From Sinohyriopsis cumingii (lineage: Eukaryota > Mollusca > Bivalvia > Unionida > Unionidae), in the NCBI GenBank assembly GCA_028554795.2, contig CM068835.1:56969219-57033218 (forward strand): a DNA stretch of 64,000 bases. The letters are read 5' to 3'. The notes beneath the pieces were generated by a model. That model saw only the letters and a program-made list of their open reading frames with translations. It was not told the origin of the DNA and made no database searches. Within the stretch, counting starts at the first letter, position 1. Every line of letters begins with the position of its first letter. The position numbers were made by a program, and so were the translations under genes. Below, one piece after another: positions 12,411-24,587 of this stretch.

Positions 12411-14235
12411 TATCGTTAATGTTTTTTGTTATTGTTTTTCTATCCACACGAAATCCTTAGAGACCATACAAATACAATTTGGATAGATGCAGGCACTGGT
12501 TTAAAAAGAGAAAATAAACAATGTTTAAAATGTTAACATAAATTTTCATATAACTGTTTAATGCTGATGAATCGCTGAACCATGTTACACAATACTGATT
12601 AGAATAATTCAATTGCAGAGAAAAAGACATGTTGACAGCTTAATTATATTTCAATATGATGCGCTAATGACTAAAGCGGAACGAACCATTACGCCGGAGT
12701 ATAATAGTTTTACAAGATTTGTGTCCATACGAATAAACAGACACGACAAGAGAAAATACTCATGTAGTTGCTGTGTATAAAAGATTCGTGTCCACGGAGA
12801 ACAACAGGCATGTCCTTTAAATGTTCAATAAAGGCAGGTTTCAAAATGGGTCAATACCATCATACGAAAACATCTAATCAGGGTCTTGACAAGTTTGCGC
12901 TGGGCGAACGGCGCCTTCCATTCTGCAACAACTTGCATAAGCTCCGCGAAATTGCTCTCCCCTTTACCTCCACCCCACCCTTACCCCCAAGGTCGCCCGC
13001 CCCTACGACGGCCCTGCATCTAAAATACCCTTTATATTGCAAAACTTTATAGCAGCATTTTAAAATATTAAAATAGATGTTGTGCTTTGTAAGTAAGTAT
13101 CCCTCTCGAAAGCAGTGTACGTGACATCAGATTTTCTCGTTCAGTGGGGTAGAATGTCACACGTATATATCTTAGCATATCACCCGTAGCTGTGTAATCA
13201 ATTAAGTTTACTAAGCAGATCAAAAAAGGTCCTGAAATTCAAACCTCCGCATAATGTTGCCATTTCTTTTGTAAAAGACAACTGATATTACATCTTACAT
13301 TTCATGGCTCTCCTTTTTCAGATGAAAACAAGACATAACATGTATGAGGTCGTCCGTCACCAGTGTTGTCATCACGGTTGAAGTCAACTCAACGTTAAAG
13401 GTTTTTGGCAAACTAATTTGTTTTTATTTTGCTATATAAAAATATAAAAAAACTCATAAAAAGCGAGACTTATCCATCAACGCAACCCTATTTATTTTAA
13501 CAAACAATATTCACATAAGGTTTAATTTGAGGCCTAGTTAAGTTATTTGTTTATCTAACTTACAAGGTCAATTTTTTAAGCAAACATCCCACACTTATAA
13601 CAAAAAGTCACTATTTATCTGTTCAGAGTGACAACTGTGAATAACTCGAAGCAAACATAGTCCCTTACACGGCAATAGTCAAAACGAAATGACAATATAA
13701 AATTACATAGAGCTTCCACGTGAGGCATTGATCAGAACTAATAACAACAATAATAATTGTGATAATGATGCTTATTGATGACGAGAGAAATGAAGATGAG
13801 GCGAATAATAGCGATGTCTTAGGGATACGAAGCCGATGATTGTTATTATCATTAACACTACGTTGGTAATGATTACTATCACGTGGATTGCTCACTAAAA
13901 TCGCCTTAGAAAATAAATAAACTAAATAATCATTTTAATTAGTTTACATTATTGACATTGTTATGATTGGAAATATATGTCACACAGAAAATTAGAGGTG
14001 AAATGATTGTGATTAATGTTTGCTTATCGAAGCTATTTTTACAGGTAAGCAAAGCTCTCCTGATAGGCATAATGACTCGATCACCAAATTAGTGGAACTA
14101 ACAAATGGGTTATGTAAATAAATTAATATATTACAGTATTGACGTAAATATAACACTTTAAGAACAATAGATATTAAACTTACGGAAGTAGATTTATGTT
14201 CCATACTAGAAGTACACCTTCACTGATCTCCATAG
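12411..14235. other. No gene recognised
   Basis: Contains a locally GC-richer patch with a 94-codon frame (12768-13052) that has no domain, and short AT-rich frames (13665-13895, 14013-14204 minus). Nothing supports a gene. Confidence 0.45.
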
Positions 14236-14238
14236 CAT

Positions 14239-14725
14239 TTGAAAGGAATAAGAGAAACTGGCAATTGCTTCCAGCTGTGCGGGACATGCAGAGATTTGTT
14301 TCCACCTAGTGCGGGAAACGGCACAATACTTTCCTACTGCGCAGTGGTATCATGTGATAATGAGACACTTGTAATCCGAATCAATGTAAGCTATTCAAAA
14401 GAAATTAAGACCAGTTTAGAGTAGTCGACAAACACAGGTTGATATGTGTGTTAGATGTGGGAATGTTTATGCAGACTTGATACTTCATTGTTGTGTTAGT
14501 TTTCCTTATATGTCAAACTTTAGAAATTCTTTCTGGGATTTCCTAGCTGATAAATTTCCCCTGAGCCTGCACATCACGTTGTTTAATGCAGAAAATGAGC
14601 TGCAGCTACAACATCTTTTAGATAAAAAGTTGCCACTAGGAGTAATCGACAAAGAAAACTCCAAGCTATTCGTCCTGTATGCAGCATACTTTGTCATGCA
14701 GTGTGCAGCTATCTTCTGTAAATAA
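14239..14725 (+). pseudogene. 3' end of a LINE ORF2 (C-terminal region after reverse transcriptase)
   Basis: The 93-codon frame 14444-14725 begins CVRCGNVYADLILHCC, a C-x2-C...H-x-C cluster, followed by RNSFWDFLADKFPLSL and an amphipathic region. This arrangement is typical of the C-terminus of Jockey/CR1-like non-LTR retrotransposon ORF2 proteins, downstream of the RT domain. The preceding frame 14239-14424 may be the preceding part of the same ORF in another frame. There is no RT or endonuclease domain here, so the copy is 5'-truncated, as most LINE copies are. A (TA)n array starts 76 bases after the stop, and a 'gatgatgatgataaagatgat' tail follows at about 14965. Identification is by family pattern only. 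Confidence 0.6.
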
Positions 14726-14794
14726 GGTACTGAAACTTGCAACTTATGCAGTTGACGAACACTTTGTTGACTGATATTGTGTAAAGATTTTGGA

Positions 14795-14799
<5 letters not shown>

Positions 14800-14883
<84 letters not shown>
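14800..14883. repeat. (TA)n array in the 3' region of a LINE fragment
   Basis: About 84 bases of TA, 76 bases downstream of the LINE stop codon. Confidence 0.95.
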
Positions 14884-14887
<4 letters not shown>

Positions 14888-15128
14888 TATATTTTTATAA
14901 ATATTTATTGATTGTATTCAGATGATTTGTTCTTATATCATGTAATCTTCCATGGAAGGAAATAAAGATGATGATGATAAAGATGATGACGAGATCATGA
15001 TATAAAATATATAATTTGGGAAAATCCATGAGTAAATAATGTGAGTATTGTTTCACGTGTTGAGGACCATTTGACTTTAGCAGCGCACCTAGAAATTCAG
15101 ACCATTGCCCCCTGCAAACTTTGATACC

Positions 15129-15130
<2 letters not shown>

Positions 15131-15173
<43 letters not shown>
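15131..15173. repeat. (CA)n microsatellite
   Basis: About 21 CA units. Confidence 0.97.
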
Positions 15174-15175
<2 letters not shown>

Positions 15176-15409
15176 CTCTGGTGAAGTGGATAATATTCTT
15201 ATGCTTTATTTAAATATAGGTATCCAAAAATATGGACATTTTTGACATCGCTTGTGTATTTTATTTTTTGTGATATTGTTATGCCTCGCCGGTGATTGCG
15301 GCGTTAAATTTGTGCATAAAAACCTGCCCCTGACCCCTTAATAATTGCTGCAAATATGGAAAAACCCACTAACATACAAGGGAGGTAATATCATGCTTGA
15401 TAGAAAATA

Positions 15410-17530
15410 TATAAAGTTATATCCCTTAAATTACATAGCGTGCATTATGAGGACGGGGTTTTGTGGAGAAAACCTCAAATAGGAACTCCGAATCCTTGTT
15501 TCTTTCTGACATAAACCTTCCCTCCGTATTTCCAGCACATGAAACCTGGAAATTCTCTCTTTCTCATGGACATTTTCCTAGTATCACGTAAAATGTCAGT
15601 TTTAAATATGTGATTTAATTTGACTATACTATCGTGATACAGATACTTTGAAATAATCATCTAATGCTTGCATGCATCAGACACAATTACAGATATGACA
15701 ACATAATGAAGTGGGTGAAGGAAGATGGTTTCAGGAATATTGTAATTAAATGCAATATTTACAATCCCGACTTTCAGTTTGATTTACGGCTTTGCATGCT
15801 TCTGAAACGAAAATATTTTGATATAACTTAATATAAATCTTGAAATTCAATGTTTTGTTTAGAGAGGTCACTTTGAGCACAGTATTGGCTATAAGTGCCT
15901 TCCCCGAGGACACTTCGATGAAGCAGACCCTGGCTGTCCAAGGAAGGTATCGAACGTGCGACGTTCTACCAAAGGAACTATTGAGGCTTCCGATTTCAAT
16001 CTGAGAAACCGGAAATAGTTTAATATCATATAAGCAACTTTAAAGTACCTTTACAATAAACGTTTTGGAATTCCATCCATTTAATTAGGCTAGCCAGTTT
16101 CATGTCCAGTGTTTGTTTTCTCCAACATTAGACAAACATAATAACACTGACTAGAACAAATCAATGAATTATATACGAAAGTCATATACTACCTGTTCAG
16201 GTGTCTTACAATTTGCTTTTAATCGTAACACACAATTTTAAAACATTTTATTTTTATTCCTTAAAATATACAGATATGCCTCGGAAACCTTGGTTTTTCG
16301 TTTCTATTCTTCCTTTTCGTTTTCTTTCTTGTTAGTTCGTTTGTTTGTTGATTGGTTAGTGTTTTGTTTGGTTGGACAATTTAATTGATCTAGTCCTATC
16401 AATTGTTTAAATGGTTGATGTATTGTAATTGTTACTGGAGTTGTGGGGTTTTATTCAAGTGACAACTTTACTGTGAATCAAAACACTAATATCCCTTAAA
16501 CCATGTTTGTTCTTAACACATTTAGTCATATGTAATGAAACTATATTAGGCTGACTGTGAACAAGTACTATTTTAGGTTGAATGTACACCAAGTACAAAC
16601 ACATTTGATGATGCATTCTTGGAGAATCGGATGGCGGCTTAAATGGTTATGAGTAGGTTGATACCGGAAAAGTCCGAAAAATTCCAACGCGTAAAACAAT
16701 TATTTAAACAGACGAGAAGACTACTTTGCATAAACAAGTATATGGGAACAATCTCATCATCATTTGCAAGTTTCTAAATTAATTCATAATCACACAATTG
16801 AATTCAATTCCCCAAGATATGTAAGTAGGAAATAAACGGGGATACCATTGCACCAGAAAACAAAAATCCAAAATATTTAGTGCACTAGCGTAACAAAAAA
16901 CAACCACTTATATATAGGAATTCGACAGCACTAAACTACAGTGTCCACAGATTCTAACTCATTATTATATGCACTAGCACACATCTGTGTCCATTTGAAA
17001 CCTTAATAAAATAATGTGATCTAAAAACAAAAACAAAAACACATTCTGTTCATTTAAGGTACAATTAGTAGATCATTTGCTTCACGTTTAGCCAGACTGC
17101 TAATAAGGCTTATATAATTTATTTGACGCAAATGTCAATACGTGTTGCATTATCTGTGTCAGTAGTAAGATTTGCATGAATTATATATGACATTGGTCTA
17201 TATTTGAAGATCATTATTAGCAAATTAGATGATATGAGAGCTCAGTTAGATTTAACCATCAGACTTATCGCGACCTTAAAAGGGAGGTGAGATATTTTGA
17301 CCACAGTCGAAGCTTATAAATTTATTACACATAGGCGAAATGGATAATGTCATTGATTGTTTATTGGACAATTCACATAAAAAAATTTAACAGGTAAATT
17401 AAATAAATTAAAATATGGGATCATGTGGGGCCTGAATATTTTGTATAGTACAAACATATCGACCGCTCAAAGGAAAGGAATAAATAAACTTGCCTATATG
17501 GGTCAAGAGCAACCCAAACCCTCACGGAAT
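15410..17530. repeat. Interspersed repeat, copy 2 (interrupted)
   Basis: The same ordered blocks as 11525-12410, in two parts: about 15410-15715 and about 17240-17530. The intervening 1.5 kb is mostly unrelated AT-rich sequence and includes a family C SINE-like fragment. The 74-codon frame 17423-17647 lies partly in the repeat and shows no domain. Confidence 0.6.
15875..15985 (-). mobile_element. Family C SINE-like fragment
   Basis: On the minus strand it reads a 'tttggtagaacgtcgcacgt' head, a B-box-like 'cacgttcgatacc' and then 'gaagtgtcctcggggaaggc', matching the order of the element at 8405. Confidence 0.5.
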
Positions 17531-17734
17531 CAAAGGGAGCAAGAGAGCTGTACCGACGTCAACCTAAGGCAGGCCTTAATCCAAGGGTATAATTTTGATC
17601 CCTATTGGCCCGATATGAAGGTGTTGTCTTACTGCAACATTGAATAGGCTTGAATTTCTGTGCCTATGTTAGTGCATAGATGGAGAATAAGAGAATGAAG
17701 GATTTGTTTTTAATGGGTAAGTATACTTAGGCAT

Positions 17735-18145
17735 TATTTATGAAATCGACGACCCGTGTGCGGCTGGACCTGATGGTATTGGGCTTGAACCACCTCATAC
17801 ATGCTAATTTTGATGGGCTAATTTTTGTTGATACAATCAGCTGGGTTCACACTTTCCAATATGTGGTTAATATTGCTCCGTATTGTGCGGAGGGCCCTGA
17901 TGGTCTAAAGTTTTGACCACCAAATAATTTCCAAATTTAAGGAACTAATCGTGTAAATGTAATTTGTTCTTGGTAATCGTTGCCACCTTGTGCTGTTGGA
18001 TATGATGGTTAGGGTTTTGGACTACCTTAGTGATATAAGATTACTGGATTGTTAATATAATTATGAAAAATATTTATTATTATTTATAAATCAGCCTTTG
18101 TCACCTTGCGTTACTGGGTCTGATCATTTGGGTTTGTAACCTGCT
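17735..18145. repeat. Dispersed ~90-120-bp repeat units, left group
   Basis: Four imperfect units centred on 'gctggacctgatggtattgg' (17762), 'agggccctgatggtctaaag' (17889), 'gttggatatgatggttaggg' (17995) and 'actgggtctgatcatttggg' (18112). Each is followed by a 'ttgaaccacct' or 'tttgaccacc'-like block. The same unit reappears at 21170-21455 on the other side of the decayed LINE. Confidence 0.6.
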
Positions 18146-19079
18146 TACAGATGTTTATAGATAGTGGTGGATGAGATATTCTTCGTAAGATTAAGGTTTT
18201 AAATGTACACGATTTTTTCAGAGAACAGTGGTAGATGAGAGTTAGTAACTGAAGTGCTTGGTCAAGTTTTAACTGTACTTGTTGAATTACAGTCATATGA
18301 CGAAGGGTGTTTGGTCGACTAAAACCGAGCAATCTAAATCAAGCTCTGTTATCATCACACTATCCAATAAACTACCTACCACTGGTAGTCTAAACAGTAA
18401 TCTCGACCAGTATATGTAACAAGATACCTCCACACGAAGATGAATGATCTATGTGCAATCATTCTAGTGCCAGAGCGAGAGAAAAAAAATTATAATGGCG
18501 AAGGAATCTTGACAATGATAATCTCTTTACAATTTTTCGTGAATGTTTGGTTTAATTGTGCTATATATTTCCTGGATGCTATAATCTAATTGGACTAGGT
18601 TAGGTTCTTCAATTCTGTATTTTCCTTCCTTTTGCGCCCTTTGATTTCCATAAAATCTACAAGGGAGGGAACCAACATGATTTGTATTGTGCAATTGCTG
18701 GATTAAAATGTTTCTGAGAGAAACGTTTACTGTTTACGAGCTTTTCTCTACCGTTGGAATTACCAGGTTGCGGAGAGTGTAGTACACTGAGGGAATTGCT
18801 GATATTCGATGTTTTGTTGCTTTTGTGGTTGAATCCATTTTAGGGATTCATGGATTACCGAAAATTGCATAGTATGTATGAAGCAGTCATCGGAGGGTCT
18901 TGCCACCGGAATTACTGCAGTTCTCCTTGAGTTAGATAACTTGTAGCCACCTGTAAATATTTTGATAAATCAATTATACCTCAAGTCTATCTCTTAGAGA
19001 ATTTTTGTCCTCATTACCAGTGGTAGTACTTATTTGGTCCCGTATGTTAATGCATGTAGGTTCGTTCAAGGGCATCGAC
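18146..19079. other. Probably decayed 3' part of the minus-strand LINE; no intact frame
   Basis: It lies directly downstream (minus sense) of the RT fragment. Minus-strand translation gives only short scattered frames, so assignment to the LINE rests on position. Confidence 0.35.
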
Positions 19080-19983
19080 CTAGATGTTAAGCAAGATGAG
19101 ACTCAGTAAACTTCCCTTGGAGTGTACCATTTTCCAGATCGAATATGTCCGATAATTGATTTCCCACTTTTGTTTTGATTTACGACCAATTGGAAAGTTG
19201 GTTATCCATCTGTGTATGCGGTCATTTAATCCATAGTGGTTTAATTTCGCAATCAGGCACACTGTCCGTATTAGATAATAGGCTTTCTCAAGGTCGAACA
19301 AAACCGCGATTAGTTTAAAGTCACATTTCCTCTTTAGATTGAATGTCAATGTAATGCTTGATTCAAACTTTACTAGTTGATCTAGTGCTGAGCTTTGATT
19401 GCGGAAGCCTCTTTGGTTTTCGGATAATAAGTAATTACTTTCTAAATGATGCTTTAGTCTATTGTTAATCAGTGCCTCCGTAATCTTGTTATGTGTTAGT
19501 GAAATTGGTCAGTATGAGTTTAAGTCTGCAAGATCCTTTTCAGGTTTTGGGACAGGAATAACTATGATATACTGCCAATTTATTATATGTATATGTTTCC
19601 GATTTCCAGATTGCATTTAGCATGCCTAATATCACCAGTTCAATTTCTTTTAGAAAGAATCTTATAGATTTCATATTCCAATTTATCCTCTTTCTGGAGA
19701 AGTTTATTTTCGTGTTGAGTGCCTTTCTCCACTTATACATAGTGAAATCTATGTTTAAAGGATATGTTTGTGGTATATGATAAGCGAACAGACGGGAAGA
19801 TATTCGTTCTACCTTGTTCCAGTGATTTTGGAATTTAATAGAGTAGTTGAAAGTAGTGCTCATCCCTTCAATGTGTTTATCTACTTTATTTGATTTTTTC
19901 TTTATTTGCACCTGGGATTTTTGGAGAAGAGTTAGATAGTTTTTCGCCGATTGCTTTGATATTTGTCTGAACTTGTTTGGCAT
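19080..19983 (-). pseudogene. Decayed LINE reverse transcriptase (Jockey/CR1-like clade)
   Basis: Two minus-strand frames, 19540-19983 (147 codons) and 19080-19349 (89 codons), are parts of one non-LTR RT. The first contains FLKEIELVILGMLNAIWKSE, typical of the region before RT motif 1. A frame change then leads into an IPVPKPEKDLADL-type segment and QRGFRNQSSALDQLV (about 19350-19500). The last frame has VLFDLEKAYYLI, matching RT motif A (F-D-x-x-K-A-Y/F), then HYGLNDRIHRWI and a KGSLLSLILLNI segment matching the QGSVLSPxLFNI motif. No YxDD segment was found. At least two frameshifts and several stops make it a dead copy. The N-terminal endonuclease is not recognisable upstream. Confidence 0.78.
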
Positions 19984-20169
19984 TTGATTTCATGTTTTAT
20001 GATAAGCAATAACGCTTCGATGTACTCATTTTTGCGGTGATAATGACAATTTTAGCTGATTTTCCTTAGTTAATATTTTATGAGATCAAATTTGTATCTG
20101 GTGGTATAGTCAAGTAGGGCTTCCAAGCCAAACTGAACCCTTTAATAACAAGAAACATGGTTAATTGTA

Positions 20170-20690
20170 GCCCTTTGGCGGCGGTCTTCTTCTTCTTTAA
20201 TCTACGGTGCTCTCCGTGGTTCGGTGAACCGCTGTTTCGGTAAAGCATCGAATACGTAAAAATGAGTCAGCTGTTCTGAGACTTTGATGAGTCACCTGTT
20301 CTACGGCTTCATTTAGGGGTCAAGGAATATTCTTGGTACACCTCTTAATAGTACTGCGTGATGATACATATCCCAAATTGTCATTGTTGAGGTCTTGGCT
20401 TACTTGTTTAATTGCATCCAGGCTAGGTACATCACTGAACTTACGAAGTGGTTGGCCTTCTTGTAGTCATCAAGTGCTTATTCTAAGCCAAAATCGATAA
20501 GTCGTTGCCGGTCAGTTTCGTTATCCTCAACTATATTTTCTGTCTCACCTGTCCGTTGTTGAGCTGGAGATTGTGCTTCTGCTTCTGCCATAGCCATGAC
20601 TTAAGCTTATTCTTGGGCACGCTCTCTAACTCTTGTAATGTCGAGAAGGTTCAATGGCCCGAATTGCAGGGGTAGGTATCACAGTAAGAG
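20170..20690 (-). pseudogene. Coding-like remnant, possibly 5' part of the LINE or a separate element
   Basis: Minus-strand translation gives stretches that look coding: an acidic start (MAMAEAEAQSPAQQRTGETE) and, in another frame, KFSDVPSLDAIKQVSQDLNN, with stops and frame changes between them. It lies upstream in the sense of the LINE RT, so it could be an ORF1-type or leader region. No domain was recognised. Confidence 0.3.
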
Positions 20691-21169
20691 ATGACAGCTA
20701 TACTGGTGCCATGCAGTGTCTTGAGGTTCATGCTTCCATCGCAACGTGCTCGCTGGCTCTACTCCACGCAAATTTCCCAGACTTTTCTTTCTTCTTTTGA
20801 ATTTAAGGTCGCATGCGCCCCTTTCTGCATAAGCGACTAGTTAATACCCACACCGTTTTTTTTTTCTTCACTTTATCATGAGGATGGGAATCCAAGCCTC
20901 CTCTGTATTACCATATCCGGCCGGTGAAAGCAGGGAAGGGGAGCACGGGAGGCACCCCGACGCTTGAAGGCCTCCGATATCCATGGGTAAATTTTGATTG
21001 ATGAGGCTGACATAAGAAAAAAAAAACATTATTCCTGCATGAATTTGGAAAACGGAATCTCTGTGATTTGTCGGCAGACTAGAATTGGCTCAGTCCCATA
21101 TTATTAGTTCTGCATCGATATCAACCATCTTTCCTATTTATTTTCAATTTTAATTTGTACCAATGTTGC

Positions 21170-21455
21170 TGCATATGCAACCGGGCCTGATGGTTTTTGC
21201 GTTAGCCAACTTAAATTAGACTAATTTTAAGGTCATGACTTATACCAATTGATCGGTTCCAAGGTTGTGTTATTTACGTTTTAAGTTTGTTTTCCGCATT
21301 GTGCGCGAGACTGATGATATTGGGCTTTACCACCTTATATTTTGGTTAATATGGGAGCCTACTCCTTTATCAGCTATGTGTTAGGTGCGGCATTGTGCAG
21401 CTGGGGCTGATGGTCTTGGGCTTTGACCAGCTTATAGTATTTATATTTGGGTGCT
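21170..21455. repeat. Dispersed ~90-120-bp repeat units, right group
   Basis: Three units centred on 'accgggcctgatggtttttg' (21180), 'gcgcgagactgatgatattg' (21303) and 'gctggggctgatggtcttgg' (21401), each followed by a 'gctttgaccac'-like block. Same family as 17735-18145. Confidence 0.6.
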
Positions 21456-22275
21456 CATATCCTATGCCTAATTTATGAATCTTTGGTCTAATTTTGGGGA
21501 CTGCACCAAGCAATGTAGGGGAAAAGTCTGAAGCATGACTTTCGGAGCTTAGGTAAATATTTGATATAGGTTAGAATTTCATGGTGATGTATAGGATGCA
21601 TAGAATTGTGTTGAGTTGTACATGTTAATTTGGTGTAAAGTTTTGTTGGCCTCTTACTAAGTTGCATTGCGCATAACCAAACTTGCCACCTTATGGTACA
21701 ACGTAGTAGTGGCGGGGCTTGCTTTCACAGCCAAAGCAGGGTCCACCTATGCGCACTCTCTCAGGGAGGCAGGGTGACTAAATTGGCTGATGGAGGGAAG
21801 CTGGACTCCAGGTCGCATATGACGTGGAATCGTAAATAACAGGATTTCAAGAAGCTTGTGTACGGCATGTGAGTCAGAAGGTAGTGACGTTCCCATGTAT
21901 CCCTTCTTATTTCACATGTAATAATGTGTCATCAATTCACATCTAGCTTTTTCCTTGAAAATTTATGTAAAGTTGCTCTACGCTTCGTTTCCTTACTCTT
22001 TGACAAGGGAGCATCGATTTGTTGGATATCCATAAAAGTCAATGGATGGAAAGAATGGTCACAACACCTTCGTATCGGAGATGAGGTCATAAGCGTCATC
22101 CATATACTCTTCTAATTTTTTCTTCTTGAGTCATCATCATACATTTATCGTGTTCAATCTGACTGGGGTGATCGTTTTGACATCCAAAACAATGTTCATG
22201 TGTCAGCGCTTAATTCCTTCAGCCAGGTCATGAGCAAAACAGGAGATTATATGTTCTTCATGTTCTGGCTATCTC
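21456..22275. other. No gene recognised
   Basis: A 63-codon frame at 21924-22115 has no domain. A GC-richer patch at 21710-21830 ('aagcagggtccacc', 'cagggaggcagggtgac') is possibly repeat-derived. Confidence 0.4.
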
Positions 22276-22278
22276 CAC

Positions 22279-22615
22279 AAAAAGCCTGTAATACAAAATA
22301 CCTTACAGCGGGCTCTGCCTAGACAAGCCGGGTATTATTTTGTATGTTGAGAAATATATATCCCAATAACCTTTATTGATCGATTCATGAGAAAAAAAAC
22401 AAAAAACCTGTAAGGCAAAATATATAACAGCAAGATCTGCAAAGCCATACCAGGTATTGATGGTATGTTGAAAATTACACACACCAATAACCTTTATGGA
22501 TGGCTTCATGACCAACAAAAAGCCAGTATGGCAAAAGACCTTCCAGTGGCATGTGCCCAACCTTACCAGGTATTGATGGTATGTTGATAAAGACATACAC
22601 CAATAGCCTTTACGT
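22279..22615. repeat. Three tandem units of about 115 bp
   Basis: Units share 'gcctgtaa..caaaat', 'ccaggtattgatggtatgtt' and 'ccaataacctttat'. Units two and three are closest. The 97-codon minus frame 22303-22596 crosses the array, and its repeated protein motifs simply reflect the DNA repeat. Confidence 0.8.
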
Positions 22616-23033
22616 GCGCAATCGTCAGCTGTAGCGGTAATGTGACATATTAAATTACATTCTTTTTCGCTATCCGTGTGATAGAATTATTTGATACTTG
22701 GATGGTCCAGTGTTTCTTACAAATTTTAAATAGTTCAACCTATGCATAAAACGTTATGCTATCAGCGAGACTATAGGATGTTTACAGTTAGCCATTTTAC
22801 ACATGAACAGCTAAATTGAATTCAGTTATATGTTGCATTATTAAAGGGTAAGTAATGTTCGAGATCTTATAATTCAGTGATATTGTTCTTGTCGGATACA
22901 GATTAATGTACGTCCATGGTTATTACAATGCTAATCTCATGAGGTAATTCTGATGAAATGATCACGAAACAAATTCGTGTGCGTGTATGTGTAACGTAGG
23001 TTGTTGCATTAGTACCTAACCGTGCATCGTGTA

Positions 23034-23318
23034 CTACGCGGCTCTATTCATTATATTATAGCTAATTTCGTATGGGGAGTTACAGAACTCTTGAATTTCG
23101 TATATGCTGCTGTCCATGGTGGCATTGGCTCGAAGGAAGGTTTTGGTGTACTCGCAGTTTATGACCATAGGTTCTTGACGAACAGATGTGCATGGAACAT
23201 TTAGGCTCTTGAGGGATCCTTCAGCAAACTGGATAGGTGGGTAATGCTTTGTGGCTCCTTGGCCATTCGACGAAAGCTTTGGAACCGGAAATGCATCGTT
23301 ATCGTCAAAAGATGCCAT
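23034..23318 (-). CDS. Candidate host gene, coding part of exon 2, 94 aa hypothetical
   Basis: Minus-strand frame from ATG at 23318 (context 'cacgtcATGGc', good for initiation, with an in-frame stop shortly upstream) to TAG at 23034. The product starts MASFDDNDAFPVPKLSSNG, is rich in polar residues, has four cysteines and no membrane segment, and has no domain I recognise. It is preceded by a strong 3' splice site ('ttacttattttcag', exon from about 23368) and, 106 bases further up, by a consensus donor (GTAAGT, 23474-23469). The frame may continue into further exons; a possible donor was seen near 23088, so the stop may not be the true end. Function unknown. Confidence 0.35.
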   Translation of the reverse strand: MASFDDNDAFPVPKLSSNGQGATKHYPPIQFAEGSLKSLNVPCTSVRQEPMVINCEYTKTFLRANATMDSSIYEIQEFCNSPYEISYNIMNRAA

Positions 23319-23474
23319 GACGTGCACATGTTTGGATTTTGATCAATATTCTGCTACGAGTCTTTGCTCTGAAAATAAGTAACAGAAAATAGTGAAGACT
23401 ACAATCTTTGTAAAATGTAACAAATAATTTATTTCTCTAGAATACAAAGTGAACAATGAGAAAAAAGAACTTAC

Positions 23475-23600
23475 GGCATTGTGAATTAAATCCAAAAATG
23501 AACCAAGAATTAAAGACGCAAGTCCTATTAATAAAAAGTCCTGAATGAAACTCATTTCAAGTCCCGAGAAGATCCAAAATTGAAGGATTGAAGGCGGCGA
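23475..23600 (-). other. Candidate 5' non-coding exon 1 of the gene above
   Basis: It ends at 23475 before a consensus GTAAGT donor. A 27-codon frame in it (MSFIQDFLLIGLASLILGSF...) is hydrophobic like a signal peptide, but joining it to exon 2 at the predicted sites reads into a stop after four codons. Exon 1 is therefore more likely untranslated, or encodes an upstream ORF. The upstream limit and promoter were not determined. Confidence 0.3.
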
Positions 23601-24585
23601 TGATGTGTCTATTATAGTCTACGAAGTACTAATATTTCAGCAGTTTCTTGTTGAATCACAGCAATAGAGTTACAGGCTTGAATTCAGCATAAATTCCAGT
23701 GAATGTCTTTATCCAAGAGTTTTATCAGAGCATTTTATTTATATCCAGAGAAAGTAATCACTTGATTTCAACAATTTGAAGAAAATAAAATTCATCCCAA
23801 ACCGGTCACAACATAATACGACTTAAAGTGGTAGATATTAAAACACGGCTGGTGAAATCTACACTGTTACAAGATAATATAGTTCTCTGCTTGACCTTAG
23901 ATCACAATTAGCATTTTCTAAAATCAACCATTTCCTAATGGAAAATAACCTTCTAGAATGATCTAATGAGCATTGTTTATTTACAACACAATATCACCAC
24001 ATTCACCTGGGAATCTCCAAAACTCTGACCTTGATCAACGTATTTACTCCTTCTTTGTTTACCTGAATAATAATCCTGATAATAAGCTCATACACATAGA
24101 GAATAATCAAACTATTATAAGTTGTTTATATAAATGAAATAAATTTTAAAAAATAAAAAAGACAATTAGGTTAAGAAGAAACGAACTCAGTTTTGGACAA
24201 GGTCAAGTCCAGCATACAATGTTACATTGCAATAACATAAAATGGAATAATAAAATAAATCTAAAACTTACAAACAAACAATTAAAGTAAATATACATAA
24301 CAATTTAATATCACCATATGAGTGAAATCAACAGTTCTGTATCATTATACGAGCGAAAATCAACAAAACATATATCATTCTTGTAGATGAGACATTATTT
24401 CACATGTTTTTTTATATATTCGTTGCTTTGATCACCATTGGTAACGAAATCATATCTTGTTCGTAGTTGTATATAAATCCCACACGTTGATACCCATGGC
24501 GAGAGATCATAAAGTTTTCATCTTTGTGTTTTAAATTCTAAATATTGATCATATTTGTTTAGAAGTTGTTTTTGTCGATTCTGTG
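23601..24585. other. No feature seen
   Basis: AT-rich sequence with no supportable exon or repeat. Confidence 0.5.
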
Positions 24586-24587
24586 CC

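Noticed and set aside
22303-22596. 97-codon minus frame with repeated protein motifs
   Set aside because: It coincides with the ~115-bp tandem DNA repeat; the protein repeats have no independent support.
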